Below are positions 19,572 to 29,183 of a DNA stretch of 48,762 bases, piece after piece. The notes beneath the pieces were generated by a model. That model had not been told where the DNA came from. It saw nothing but the letters and a program-made list of their open reading frames with translations, and did no database searches. The position numbers and the translations under genes are program-made. This DNA comes from a gamma proteobacterium HTCC2207 (GTDB lineage: Bacteria; Pseudomonadota; Gammaproteobacteria; Pseudomonadales; Porticoccaceae), in assembly GCA_905182265.1 (NCBI GenBank), contig CAJJAO010000053.1, forward strand, positions 1 to 48,762, read 5' to 3'. Every line of letters begins with the position of its first letter. The first letter of the stretch is position 1.

Positions 19572-20215
19572 GCGTTGCCTACAGCCACTTTAAGAGCGTC
19601 GACAATGCCTTGGATTTCGCTGAACTTAGTTTTCATCGCCGCTTTGTTAACGATGAGTCGCGAACTAATGTCAGCAATTTCTTCTCGGGCTTCAAGGCCA
19701 TTGGCTTTTAAGGTATTACCTGTGTCGACAATATCAACAATTTCGTGGGCCAGATCCAGAATAGGCGCAAGCTCCATGGCGCCATACAGTTTAATCAGAT
19801 CTGCCTGACGGCCCTGCTCTGCATAAAACTGGCGGGCGACATTAATATATTTTGTGGCCACTCGCAGGCGACCTTCCTGGGGTTTTGCTCCCACGGGAAC
19901 AGCCGTCATTAACTTACAGCGAGCAATACCCAGATCCAGAGGCTCGTAGTACCCATCACCCTGGTGCTCTAGCAGCCCATCTTTGCCGGCTACGCCTATA
20001 TCGGCAGCGCCAAACTGCACATAGGTTGGCACGTCTGACCCGCGCAAAATAATTAACCGCAGACCTGCATGGTTAGTATCAAAAACCAGTTTACGGCTAG
20101 TAAAGATATCTTCGGCAGGCACAATGCCCGCAGCAGCTAGCAGCGGTAAGGTCTCTTTTAAGATGCGCCCTTTGGTAAGAGCCATCGTGATCTGGGTTTT
20201 AGCAGTTTGGGTCAT
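19568..20215 (-). CDS. hisG: ATP phosphoribosyltransferase, short form
   Basis: HisG commits PRPP and ATP to histidine synthesis. At 215 residues it is the short form, which lacks the C-terminal allosteric domain of the long (about 300-residue) type. Short HisG works only with HisZ, so hisZ is expected elsewhere in the genome. Motifs include [34 protein letters not shown] and [20 protein letters not shown]. It overlaps hisD by 4 bp and follows murA. The 78-bp leader has no run of histidine codons, so no classic his attenuator is apparent. Confidence 0.96.
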   Translation of the reverse strand: MTQTAKTQITMALTKGRILKETLPLLAAAGIVPAEDIFTSRKLVFDTNHAGLRLIILRGSDVPTYVQFGAADIGVAGKDGLLEHQGDGYYEPLDLGIARCKLMTAVPVGAKPQEGRLRVATKYINVARQFYAEQGRQADLIKLYGAMELAPILDLAHEIVDIVDTGNTLKANGLEAREEIADISSRLIVNKAAMKTKFSEIQGIVDALKVAVGNA

Positions 20216-20293
20216 AGCAATCTAGGCCATTTCAGTTGTTAGTCTCAAAGCGCTTACTTTTGACTATATTTACTTTATCTCTACAAGCTTAGC

Positions 20294-21571
<1,278 letters not shown>

Positions 21572-21628
21572 TTAGAAATGTGATTTTGAATTGGGCTGAC
21601 AGCATAAGCTGCAGCCCCACCGCCTGGA

Positions 21629-21868
21629 TCAGGCCTGCTGCTCCCACTCATGAAGAGTGAAAATTTTCATATTGACGGCATGAATCGCGCCAGAAGAAAT
21701 CTGCTCTTTTAGAGCAGCATAGATAATTTGCTGACGCTGAACCGCGCGCTTGCCATCAAACAGGTCACCAATGGCAACAATATTGTAGTGGCTGCCTTCG
21801 CTCTCGACCTGAATCTGGCAATCAGACAAAGAACCTTCTAGCAGTATTTTTACATCTTCAGGATTCAT
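21629..21868 (-). CDS. ibaG: BolA-family protein IbaG
   Basis: The 79-residue protein is a class II KH-fold BolA relative (SLSDCQIQVESEGSHYNIVAIGDLFDGKRAVQRQQIIYAAL). IbaG proteins pair with monothiol glutaredoxins in iron-sulfur cluster handling and are linked to acid and envelope stress. Position directly upstream of murA and downstream of mlaC fits the yrbA/ibaG locus. In most relatives an mlaB gene lies between mlaC and ibaG; here only 21 bp separate them. Confidence 0.93.
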   Translation of the reverse strand: MNPEDVKILLEGSLSDCQIQVESEGSHYNIVAIGDLFDGKRAVQRQQIIYAALKEQISSGAIHAVNMKIFTLHEWEQQA

Positions 21869-21889
21869 TTAATTAACTCTTTATTAGGC

Positions 21890-22516
21890 CTATTCGGCTT
21901 CTGTTGACCATCCGGCGATTACAGCGTCTATGCCACCATCAGATCTTTGTACGGCATTAACAAATTGGCTGCGGAAAATATCGCGCAAATTAATACCATT
22001 AATAATTACGTTGATCGCCTTCCACTTGCCGGTTCTTTTGCTCAATGCCATAGAATATTCCATGGGGTATACGGCACCGCTGCTGCGAATTTCTTGCTTG
22101 ACCGAGACTTTGCGCTGACCGGGCTTTAAGGCAGATCTGTTGATCAAAACAATTTCTTCATTGCCATAGCCAACTAACCCGCGACCATAGGTTTCCATCA
22201 AACCGTTGCGAAACTTAGTCTCAAAGAGGGTGCTCTGAGCCTTAGTTAAAGAAGACTTGTAAGGGCCAGTTACCTGCTTAGCAATATATTTAAAATCTAT
22301 GTGCTGGTCCAGCAACTCAGTCAAGGCCGTAAAGTAGGCTTGTTCATTACTGGGGTAACCTTCACTGTGCTGGCCGATCACGGTCAGCAATTCAACGGTT
22401 ACTTGCTCAATTTGGCTGAACGGGTCTGCCTTGGTATCGCCGGCTGAAACCATAGGTGCCAGACAGACCAAAAGACCCAAAAATACTGTGCGCAGACTTA
22501 ATTTTACGCTTTCCAT
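21890..22516 (-). CDS. mlaC: MlaC-type periplasmic phospholipid-binding protein
   Basis: MlaC ferries phospholipids between the outer-membrane MlaA complex and the inner-membrane MlaFEDB transporter. The 208-residue product has a signal peptide (cleavage expected after VSAG, about residue 26) and the family's Tol_Tol_Ttg2 fold, ending in the characteristic WKAINVIINGINLRDIFRSQF. The neighbours are ibaG downstream and the divergent yrbG upstream, leaving no room for mlaD, mlaE, mlaF or mlaB, which normally accompany it. Whether it acts with a transporter encoded elsewhere is unknown. Confidence 0.93.
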   Translation of the reverse strand: MESVKLSLRTVFLGLLVCLAPMVSAGDTKADPFSQIEQVTVELLTVIGQHSEGYPSNEQAYFTALTELLDQHIDFKYIAKQVTGPYKSSLTKAQSTLFETKFRNGLMETYGRGLVGYGNEEIVLINRSALKPGQRKVSVKQEIRSSGAVYPMEYSMALSKRTGKWKAINVIINGINLRDIFRSQFVNAVQRSDGGIDAVIAGWSTEAE

Positions 22517-22653
22517 AATGTCACTCCCTATTTAATCCTTACGTTTTGACAGCAGTTCAATAATCTAGTGCACTAGTGCTGACAACTGCGGCTGCGCACT
22601 ATACCATTCCCGCTTTATTGAATAAACCAACACGAGCCGTCATCGGAGACTCT

Positions 22654-23637
22654 ATGTCAGCACTTTATTTACCCATGTTTGCCCTTGTCGCTGGAATATT
22701 GGGGCTTCTTTGGGGTGCAGACAGATTTGTCGCTGGCAGCGCTGGCGCCGCTCGTAACTTTGGCATCTCACCGATGGTGATAGGTCTAACCTTAGTATCG
22801 GTTGGCACCTCAGCGCCAGAAATCATAGTGTCTATTAATGCCGCCCTAAGTAATGTGCCTCAAATGGCGGTGGGTAATGCCCTGGGTTCCAATTTGGCCA
22901 ACATTGGCCTGGTGCTGGGTATCACCGCTCTGGTAGCGCCGCTGCCGGTGCAAAAACACCTGCTTCGCGAGGAGAGCCCGACACTCTTACTGATTACAGC
23001 GCTGGCTGGCCTGTGCCTCTACGATGGCTTTTTACATCGCGGTGAAAGCATTGCCCTAGCGCTGTTAACGATCCCTCTATTAATAGTGATTGTGAAATAC
23101 AAAAAAAACCACCCCAACCCAGAAGCTGTAGAAGAAGCTGAAGAGATTCCTGTCTTACCTATGGCAAAGGCCGGTCTGCTGTTTGTTGTGGGCTTAGTCG
23201 TTCTATTAGTGAGCGCTCGAGTCACCGTCTGGGGAGCGCAATCTATTGCCGTTTATGCTGGCATTAGCGAATTAATTATCGGGCTTACGGTTGTCGCCAT
23301 TGGCACCAGCCTTCCAGAGCTCGCCGCCTCGGTTATGTCTGCTCTTAAAGGGCACCATGACATTGCCTTGGGCAATGTGTTTGGCTCAAACCTGTTTAAT
23401 CTAATGCTGGTTATGACCTCCGCAGGGGCTATTGCACCTATGGCTCTGGACCAAGAAGTATTTGCCCGCGACTTTGCCGCTATGGCCTTTATGACAGTAT
23501 TGATGATCGCTCTAGTCGCTCTAGCATTACGTAAGAGCCCGCAAAAGGCGCGATTATCCAGAGGCTTAGGTTTGGTTTTATTGGCCGGCTATGGTTTTTA
23601 TTATGTCTTGCTTTGGCCTGCCATCACTGCAGTTTAG
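22654..23637 (+). CDS. yrbG: YrbG-type calcium/sodium:cation antiporter
   Basis: This is a CaCA-superfamily exchanger of 327 residues with about ten membrane helices in two inverted halves, each with its alpha repeat: TLVSVGTSAPEIIVS near residues 43-57 and VVAIGTSLPELAASV near 220-234. The start at 22654 is supported by GGAGA eight bases upstream and by the family N-terminus; an upstream ATG at 22576 would add 26 residues. It heads the yrbG-kdsD-kdsC-lpt cluster as in E. coli. Its physiological ion is not known from sequence. Confidence 0.92.
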   Translation: MSALYLPMFALVAGILGLLWGADRFVAGSAGAARNFGISPMVIGLTLVSVGTSAPEIIVSINAALSNVPQMAVGNALGSNLANIGLVLGITALVAPLPVQKHLLREESPTLLLITALAGLCLYDGFLHRGESIALALLTIPLLIVIVKYKKNHPNPEAVEEAEEIPVLPMAKAGLLFVVGLVVLLVSARVTVWGAQSIAVYAGISELIIGLTVVAIGTSLPELAASVMSALKGHHDIALGNVFGSNLFNLMLVMTSAGAIAPMALDQEVFARDFAAMAFMTVLMIALVALALRKSPQKARLSRGLGLVLLAGYGFYYVLLWPAITAV

Positions 23638-23670
23638 GCACTACCCATAACTAGACAGCTTTAACCTAAG

Positions 23671-23698
23671 TATTCAAGCAAGAGTTTTGCCCTATAAT
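23671..23698 (+). promoter_or_regulatory. Possible promoter for kdsD-lpt genes
   Basis: A perfect TATAAT (23693-23698) lies 41 bp before the kdsD start, with a poor -35 match (TATTCA, 23671-23676, 16-bp spacer). In E. coli the lpt genes also have internal promoters, one of them sigma-E dependent, but no sigma-E consensus was recognised here. Confidence 0.4.
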
Positions 23699-23739
23699 GG
23701 CCCTCAAAATTCCGGTTTATCACCAATAAGTAATTGATT

Positions 23740-24711
23740 ATGGCAGCACAAGAATTTATTAAGTCAGGCCTGCGCACCGTCGAGATGGAAGCGCTAGCCG
23801 TCAGCCAACTGGCACCTTTTATAAACCATGATTTCGAGATTGCCTGCGAAACCATTCTTGCCTGTAAGGGGCGCGTGGTTGTTACGGGAATGGGTAAGTC
23901 TGGCCATATAGGCAATAAAATTGCCGCGACTCTAGCAAGCACCGGTACCCCAGCCTTTTTTGTGCACCCCGGCGAAGCTAGCCATGGTGATCTGGGTATG
24001 ATCACCAAGAGTGATGTGGTTATTGCCATATCTAACTCTGGTAGCACTGCCGAAGTGATCACCATTTTGCCATTGATCAAGCGCCTTGGTATTCCGCTGA
24101 TTAGCATGACGGGAGACCCAGAGTCTGTGCTCTCCCAGTCAGCCTGCGCCAACCTTAATGTCAGTGTTACCACCGAAGCCTGCCCTTTAAATCTCGCCCC
24201 TACTACCAGCACCACGGTGACTCTGGTTATGGGTGATGCTCTGGCTATCGCGCTGCTAGAATCTCGCGGATTTAGCGCTGAAGACTTCGCCTTTTCTCAC
24301 CCCGGCGGAGCCCTTGGCCGCAAACTATTGCTGCGGGTCGGCGATATTATGCATAAAGACGGTGAAGTCCCTAAGGTCACAATGGACCAGCTGTTACAAG
24401 ATGCGCTGGTAGAGATGACTAAGAAAGGGTTCGGTATGACCACGATAGTGGATGCCAATAATAAATTACTCGGCGTCTTTACCGACGGTGACCTGCGTCG
24501 AGTGATTGACCAGAAAATTGATATTAGTGCGGCCAGCATGAAAGACGTGATGTCGGCTAGCCCAAAAACAATTAGTCGCGATATTCTTGCCGCCGAAGCG
24601 CTGACCATTATGGAAGCCGCTACCATTACTGCATTGATTGTCGAAGACGAAAATCACTCGCCAGTGGGCGTTTTACATATGCACGATATTCTGCGAGCGG
24701 GAGTCGTTTAA
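23740..24711 (+). CDS. kdsD: D-arabinose 5-phosphate isomerase
   Basis: KdsD converts ribulose 5-phosphate to arabinose 5-phosphate, the first step to Kdo for lipopolysaccharide. The ATG at 23740 gives a 323-residue product; a TTG two codons earlier is also open. It has an N-terminal SIS domain (VVVTGMGKSGHIGNKIAAT, then ISNSGSTAEVI) and two C-terminal CBS domains (about 205-323). The stop overlaps the kdsC start by one base, consistent with coupled translation of the two Kdo enzymes. Confidence 0.96.
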   Translation: MAAQEFIKSGLRTVEMEALAVSQLAPFINHDFEIACETILACKGRVVVTGMGKSGHIGNKIAATLASTGTPAFFVHPGEASHGDLGMITKSDVVIAISNSGSTAEVITILPLIKRLGIPLISMTGDPESVLSQSACANLNVSVTTEACPLNLAPTTSTTVTLVMGDALAIALLESRGFSAEDFAFSHPGGALGRKLLLRVGDIMHKDGEVPKVTMDQLLQDALVEMTKKGFGMTTIVDANNKLLGVFTDGDLRRVIDQKIDISAASMKDVMSASPKTISRDILAAEALTIMEAATITALIVEDENHSPVGVLHMHDILRAGVV

Positions 24712-25247
24712 TGGCCGAGAAGCTTTCAGCTGCTGTCACTGAGGCGGCTAAGAAAATAAAACTAGTGTTGCTTGATGTCGATGGTGTTCTCACCGATGGT
24801 CGACTGTACTACGGCAATAGCGGCGAAGAGATGAAAGCCTTTAATATTCAGGATGGTCTGGGCATTAAGCTGCTGCAAAAAGGCGATATTCAGGTGGGCA
24901 TTATTACCGGTCGAGTCTCTGCACTTCTCCAGCGCCGAGCCGATGAGCTATCCATTGACCCTGTTGTGCAAGGCCGTGAAGACAAATTAACTGCCCTCAA
25001 TGAGCTGTTAGCAACCATGGATGTGCAGATGGATGAAATTGCCTTTGTAGGCGATGATCTGCCAGACTTGGCCGTTATCCGCCGTGTTGGTTTGGGTATA
25101 ACGCCAGCCAATGGCAGTGCTACAGTCGCGGCTCAAGCCCATTGGCAAACATCTAAAGCTGGTGGCCAAGGGGCCGTTCGCGAGATTGCCGAAATGATTC
25201 TTGAGGCTCAGGGCAAACTTCAGCCGATTCTGGCTACTTTTCAATGA
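24711..25247 (+). CDS. kdsC: 3-deoxy-D-manno-octulosonate 8-phosphate phosphatase
   Basis: KdsC removes phosphate from Kdo 8-phosphate. The 178-residue protein is a tetrameric C0-type HAD phosphatase without a cap: nucleophile motif VLLDVDGVLTDG, then IITGRVSALLQRRADEL, and the metal-binding AFVGDDLPDLAVIRRVGLG. It overlaps kdsD by 1 bp and lptC by 4 bp, so the Kdo and Lpt genes form one translational run. Confidence 0.96.
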   Translation: MAEKLSAAVTEAAKKIKLVLLDVDGVLTDGRLYYGNSGEEMKAFNIQDGLGIKLLQKGDIQVGIITGRVSALLQRRADELSIDPVVQGREDKLTALNELLATMDVQMDEIAFVGDDLPDLAVIRRVGLGITPANGSATVAAQAHWQTSKAGGQGAVREIAEMILEAQGKLQPILATFQ

Positions 25248-25828
25248 TTAAACAGGTTTTCCTGGTTGCTGGCCTGCTGATATTTATTGGTGGCTTTCTG
25301 TTGGTGTGGGACAGCCCCCCAGAATCTTTTTTAAGCCCACAAGCCGGTCAAATCGAAGAAACACCTAGTGCTGACAGCTATATGACCAATGTAGTCAGCC
25401 ACCGTTACGATACAACTGGTGCAGAACAGTTTGTGCTCAGCTCCCCCAAGATGGATTTTTATACCGGCAATGGCGAGCTTATATTGACGCTACCTCAGCT
25501 GGTGGTTAATCAAGCGCCGGCAGCTAACAAAGGCTCCGAGGCTAAACGCCTCAACTTAGATGCAAAAAAGGGACATCTAAGCGACGGAGGCGAAACCCTG
25601 TACCTTGAAGGCAATGTGGTTGCCCTGATTAATGACTCCCAAGGAGTCACCAAATTAACAGCTGCCGACCTCACTTTTTTGCCGTCCAGTAATATTGCCT
25701 CGACCGAAGGTCCCTTTAAACTACTCACTCCAGAGGTTACACTTTCCGGAAATGGGCTAAAGGCCAACCTCCGCAATGAAGTATTTACCATTAAATCTAA
25801 GGTCCGCGCCATCCATGAGCCTCTGTAA
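25244..25828 (+). CDS. lptC: LPS export protein LptC
   Basis: LptC is the bitopic inner-membrane component linking the LptB2FG transporter to the LptA bridge. The 194-residue protein has one N-terminal membrane helix (about 3-21) followed by a periplasmic beta-jellyroll (YMTNVVSHRYDTTGAEQFVLSSPKMDFY... LYLEGNVVALIND). Sequence is poorly conserved in this family; the call rests on architecture, length and position between kdsC and lptA. Confidence 0.93.
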   Translation: MIKQVFLVAGLLIFIGGFLLVWDSPPESFLSPQAGQIEETPSADSYMTNVVSHRYDTTGAEQFVLSSPKMDFYTGNGELILTLPQLVVNQAPAANKGSEAKRLNLDAKKGHLSDGGETLYLEGNVVALINDSQGVTKLTAADLTFLPSSNIASTEGPFKLLTPEVTLSGNGLKANLRNEVFTIKSKVRAIHEPL

Positions 25829-26441
25829 GTTTCTTATTCCTGCCATGTGCCTGCTTTTTTCCCTAGGCGCCGAGGCCCTTCCCGATGATCGCCAACAGCC
25901 TATTACCATTGAATCTGATTCAGCTGAACGCAACGACAAAACAGGCTTAACTGAATATCGCGGCAACGTAATTATGCGTCAGGGCTCGGTTTTAATTGAT
26001 GCAGACAGGGTCACTATTCATTACAACGATAAAAAAGTCAGCCGCATTGTGTCCCTTGGCACACCGGCTAGCTACCAACAGCAAAACCAGGTTGAGGGTG
26101 GCATGGTGGTAGCCCGTGGTGAGGTGATTGAATACATGCTGGCCCTCGATCAAATCAACTTGAGTAAAAATGCCTCGTTGTCACGCAACGGCACGCTGAT
26201 CAAAGGCGAGAAAATCACCTATGATCTAAAAAATGAAACATGGAAAGCTACAGGTGGCGATCGCGGTAACCAAAAGCGCATCCAGCTAGTTATCCCGCCG
26301 GCCACTCAAGAAGATTCTGCGGCTGAGCCTGAAGCTGGCTCTAAAATCGACGCTAAAACAGACTCGGCAATAGACTCGGCAATAGACTCGACAATAAAAA
26401 GCGACAGTGAATCAGACAGTGCACAAGAGACCCAACCCTAA
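25815..26441 (+). CDS. lptA: LPS transport periplasmic protein LptA
   Basis: LptA polymerises into the periplasmic bridge that carries LPS from LptC to LptD. The start chosen is the ATG at 25815 ([21 protein letters not shown]), which gives a clean signal peptide; it overlaps lptC by 14 bp. The jellyroll follows ([23 protein letters not shown]... LINDADRV-like strands). The 208-residue protein ends in a low-complexity Ala/Glu/Lys/Asp/Ser tail (about 172-208) partly built from a 12-bp tandem repeat, longer than the E. coli tail. Confidence 0.93.
   Translation: MSLCKFLIPAMCLLFSLGAEALPDDRQQPITIESDSAERNDKTGLTEYRGNVIMRQGSVLIDADRVTIHYNDKKVSRIVSLGTPASYQQQNQVEGGMVVARGEVIEYMLALDQINLSKNASLSRNGTLIKGEKITYDLKNETWKATGGDRGNQKRIQLVIPPATQEDSAAEPEAGSKIDAKTDSAIDSAIDSTIKSDSESDSAQETQP
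26361..26396 (+). repeat. 12-bp in-frame tandem repeat near the lptA 3' end
   Basis: Three units (GACTCGGCAATA twice, then GACTCGACAATA) at 26361-26372, 26373-26384 and 26385-26396 encode an Asp-Ser-Ala/Thr-Ile run. The array sits 15 codons before the stop. Confidence 0.95.
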
Positions 26442-27166
26442 TGGCCGTTTTAGAAGCGCGTAATCTCGCCAAATCCTATGGTAAAAAACCCGTCGTTAAA
26501 GATGTATCCCTGTCCGTTAAACAGGGTGAAATTGTAGGCCTGTTGGGCCCCAATGGCGCCGGCAAAACTACCTGTTTTTATATGATTATTGGTCTTGTCG
26601 CCCAAAACGGCGGCACCATCACCATAGATGATTTAGATATCACCGCCCTGCCCATGCATGGTCGTGCGCGTCGCGGTCTCGGCTACCTGCCCCAAGAGCC
26701 GTCCATTTTTAGAAAACTCAGCGTCGAAGATAACATTCTCGCCATTCTCGAGACCCGACCTGAACTCAGTAGGCAGCAGCGCAGGCAGCGCTTAGAGGAC
26801 CTGCTCCATGAGTTTCACATTTCCCATTTGGCAAAAAATATCGGCATGAGCCTGTCCGGTGGAGAGCGGCGGCGAGTAGAAATTGCGCGCGCCCTAGCCG
26901 CAGATCCGCAGTTTATTTTGTTAGATGAACCCTTCGCTGGCGTCGACCCCATTTCGGTCAACGACATCAAAAATATTATTCGCCACCTGCGCGACAGTGG
27001 TATCGGCGTGCTAATTACCGACCACAATGTGCGTGAAACCCTAGATATCTGTGAGCATGCCTACATTATTGGCGAAGGCCATGTGATTGCCGAGGGCACC
27101 ACCGAACACATCTTAAATGACGCAAAAGTGCGAAAAACCTACCTAGGAGAGCACTTTACCCTCTAA
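26441..27166 (+). CDS. lptB: LPS export ABC transporter ATPase LptB
   Basis: LptB is the nucleotide-binding subunit that powers LPS extraction by LptFG. The 241-residue protein has Walker [10 protein letters not shown] (about 35-43), Q-loop region [12 protein letters not shown], signature [15 protein letters not shown], Walker [14 protein letters not shown] and the switch His in [13 protein letters not shown]. It overlaps the lptA stop by one base. The genes for LptF and LptG are not in the window, as is normal. Confidence 0.98.
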   Translation: MAVLEARNLAKSYGKKPVVKDVSLSVKQGEIVGLLGPNGAGKTTCFYMIIGLVAQNGGTITIDDLDITALPMHGRARRGLGYLPQEPSIFRKLSVEDNILAILETRPELSRQQRRQRLEDLLHEFHISHLAKNIGMSLSGGERRRVEIARALAADPQFILLDEPFAGVDPISVNDIKNIIRHLRDSGIGVLITDHNVRETLDICEHAYIIGEGHVIAEGTTEHILNDAKVRKTYLGEHFTL

Positions 27167-27199
27167 TAATGGACCAATTCACAAATGGATGATTGCCAG

Positions 27200-27235
27200 A
27201 TGGTGTAAAACGGCACTAAAATTGCATTACACCAT
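27200..27235 (+). promoter_or_regulatory. Sigma-54-type (-24/-12) promoter inside a 9-bp inverted repeat, upstream of rpoN
   Basis: CGGCACTAAAATTGCA at 27211-27226 matches the -24/-12 consensus in all invariant positions (GG and GC 12 bp apart), with two mismatches at flexible positions. It lies exactly between ATGGTGTAA (27200-27208) and its perfect complement TTACACCAT (27227-27235). Predicted transcription would start near 27237, 19 bp before the rpoN ATG. The match and symmetry are seen directly; use by sigma-54 and binding by a dimeric regulator are inferred. Confidence 0.65.
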
Positions 27236-27255
27236 TATTAGAACGATAACCATTT

Positions 27256-28875
27256 ATGCGCCCAGGCTTACAGCTCAAGATCAGCCAACAGCTCACGATG
27301 ACGCCTCAGCTACAACAGGCCATCAAGCTTTTGCAGCTGTCGACCCTTGAACTGCGCCAAGAGGTTATCGAACAACTCTATAGCAACCCCCTTCTTGAAA
27401 TAGACGAAGACGTTGGCCGCACTGATGGCTCAAGCACCGAAGCTTCCAATGCTGACAGTTCCAGCCCCGATCAAGATAGCCAGCAAGACAGCCAATACGA
27501 TAATCAAGCAGACACTCAATTCGACAGCACCGACTCGCTCTCAAGCGAAGATTATGATGTCGACTTTAATACCGACGATCCCAGCCTCCATGCCACCGCA
27601 GCAGACGCCACTGAAACAACAGTGACCGAAGCAGAAGTCGACAGTACCTGGGAAAATGATATTCCTCAGGATTTACCCGTCGACGCTAACTGGGATGAGG
27701 TTTATAACGCCCCTGCGCCCACCAGCAGTGGCGGTGGTGAGATTAACCTAGAGCAGGTTCATCAGGTCACCGAATCTCTGCAAGATCATCTGCACTGGCA
27801 GCTTAATCTCACGCCTTTTTCTGACCGTGATCGCGAGATCGCCGAAGCCTATATCGACTCCATTAGCGATACCGGCTTAATCGGTGCCAATCTCCGCGAG
27901 ATCACCGACCATATAAGCTATGACGACCCAGAAGATGCCCTGGAAGACGATGAACTAATAGCAGTATTAAAGCGGCTACAGCAGTTTGATCCACCGGGAA
28001 TATTTGGCCGCGACATTAAAGAATGTCTGCTTATTCAGCTAAATCAGCTGAGCGCAGAAACTCCCTATCTAGATCAAGCCAAGCGGCTAACAGCTGAGTT
28101 TCTCGACGACATCGCGTCTATAGAACTCGCCCGCTTAAGCAAAAAAACAGGCTACAGCAGCGACGAGATTCAAGAAGGCCTAACACTTATTCGCAGCCTA
28201 AACCCAAGACCAGGGGAAGCACTGGCCGTAAACGATGCCGAATATATTGTGCCCGACGTTTATGTAGAAAAAATTGCGGGCCGCTGGCGAGTGCAACTCA
28301 ATGACAGCAACATGCCCAAGCTGCGCATTAATGACACTTACAGTAATCTCATTAAACGCTCTGATACCAGCGACCAAAATCAATTTCTTAAGGACAATCT
28401 CGCCGAGGCGCGCTGGTTTCTTCGCAGCCTAGAGAGTCGTAATGAAACCCTGATGCGCGTATCAATGACTATAATAGACTTACAGCAGGGCTTTCTTGAA
28501 CATGGGCCTGTCGCCATGAAACCGATGGTCTTATCTGATATTGCGACCAAATTAGATCTGCACGAATCGACTATCTCAAGGGTGACAACTACAAAATATA
28601 TGGCCACGCCGCAGGGTATTTTTGAACTGAAATATTTCTTTTCTAGCCATGTGGGAACATCAGGTGGTGGAGAGTGTTCATCTACTGCAGTTTGCGCTAT
28701 CCTAAAAACAATGATTAGCGCTGAGCAACCAGCCAAACCATTGAGCGATAACAAGCTAACCTCATTATTAGAGGAACAGGGAATTCAAGTTGCTCGACGC
28801 ACTGTCGCGAAATACCGTGAGAGTATGGGGATTCCTTCCTCAAGTCAGAGAAAGAGATTTGAAAACGCCAAGTAA
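27256..28875 (+). CDS. rpoN: RNA polymerase sigma-54 factor
   Basis: RpoN directs polymerase to -24/-12 promoters that need enhancer-binding ATPases. The 539-residue protein has the Gln-rich activator-interacting region I (residues 1-50, LKISQQLTMTPQLQQAIKLLQLSTLEL), an acidic, Asp/Ser-rich region II (about 52-160), the core-binding domain, the helix-turn-helix region (LSDIATKLDLHESTISRVTTTKYMATP) and the RpoN box ARRTVAKYRE near 517. Region II is longer and more acidic than usual, which accounts for the extra length over the usual 480-500. It precedes hpf-ptsN-rapZ-ptsO as in pseudomonads. Confidence 0.98.
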   Translation: MRPGLQLKISQQLTMTPQLQQAIKLLQLSTLELRQEVIEQLYSNPLLEIDEDVGRTDGSSTEASNADSSSPDQDSQQDSQYDNQADTQFDSTDSLSSEDYDVDFNTDDPSLHATAADATETTVTEAEVDSTWENDIPQDLPVDANWDEVYNAPAPTSSGGGEINLEQVHQVTESLQDHLHWQLNLTPFSDRDREIAEAYIDSISDTGLIGANLREITDHISYDDPEDALEDDELIAVLKRLQQFDPPGIFGRDIKECLLIQLNQLSAETPYLDQAKRLTAEFLDDIASIELARLSKKTGYSSDEIQEGLTLIRSLNPRPGEALAVNDAEYIVPDVYVEKIAGRWRVQLNDSNMPKLRINDTYSNLIKRSDTSDQNQFLKDNLAEARWFLRSLESRNETLMRVSMTIIDLQQGFLEHGPVAMKPMVLSDIATKLDLHESTISRVTTTKYMATPQGIFELKYFFSSHVGTSGGGECSSTAVCAILKTMISAEQPAKPLSDNKLTSLLEEQGIQVARRTVAKYRESMGIPSSSQRKRFENAK

Positions 28876-28887
28876 AAGGAGAACGGC

Positions 28888-29175
28888 ATGCAAATGACTA
28901 TAAGTGGACACCATTTAGATATCACCGACCCTATCCGAGACTATGTCACCAACAAACTTTCCAAACTGGAAAGACATTACGAACAAATCACCAGCACATC
29001 TGTCATCTTAACCGTCGATAAATTAGCCCAAAAAGCCGAAGCGACCGTACATGTTTCTGGAGGAGAGCTGTTTGCGAATGCAGAGCATGAAGACCTCTAC
29101 GCTGCCATCGACGCACTCACCGACAAACTTGACCGACAGCTGATCAAGCACAAAGAGAAACACAGAGGCCATTAG
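28888..29175 (+). CDS. hpf: Ribosome hibernation promoting factor, short form
   Basis: HPF binds in the mRNA channel of the 30S subunit and stabilises inactive ribosomes in stationary phase. At 95 residues this is the short gammaproteobacterial type without the dimerisation domain of long HPF. It begins MQMTISGHHLDITDPIRDYVTNKLSKLERHY and ends DKLDRQLIKHKEKHRGH. AAAGGAGAA lies six bases before the ATG. It is 12 bp after rpoN and probably cotranscribed. Confidence 0.96.
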   Translation: MQMTISGHHLDITDPIRDYVTNKLSKLERHYEQITSTSVILTVDKLAQKAEATVHVSGGELFANAEHEDLYAAIDALTDKLDRQLIKHKEKHRGH

Positions 29176-29183
29176 TTCAAGCA

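Noticed and set aside
20216..20293. Histidine attenuator before hisG
   Set aside because: No short frame with a run of histidine codons and no terminator hairpin.
22576..22653. 26-residue N-terminal extension of the YrbG exchanger
   Set aside because: The extension has no homology; the ATG at 22654 has a ribosome site and the family N-terminus.
23661..24215. 184-codon minus-strand frame opposite kdsD
   Set aside because: Antisense shadow of the SIS domain; composition and lack of motifs do not support a gene.
28380..28754. 124-codon minus-strand frame inside rpoN
   Set aside because: It mirrors the conserved sigma-54 DNA-binding region and has no start signal.
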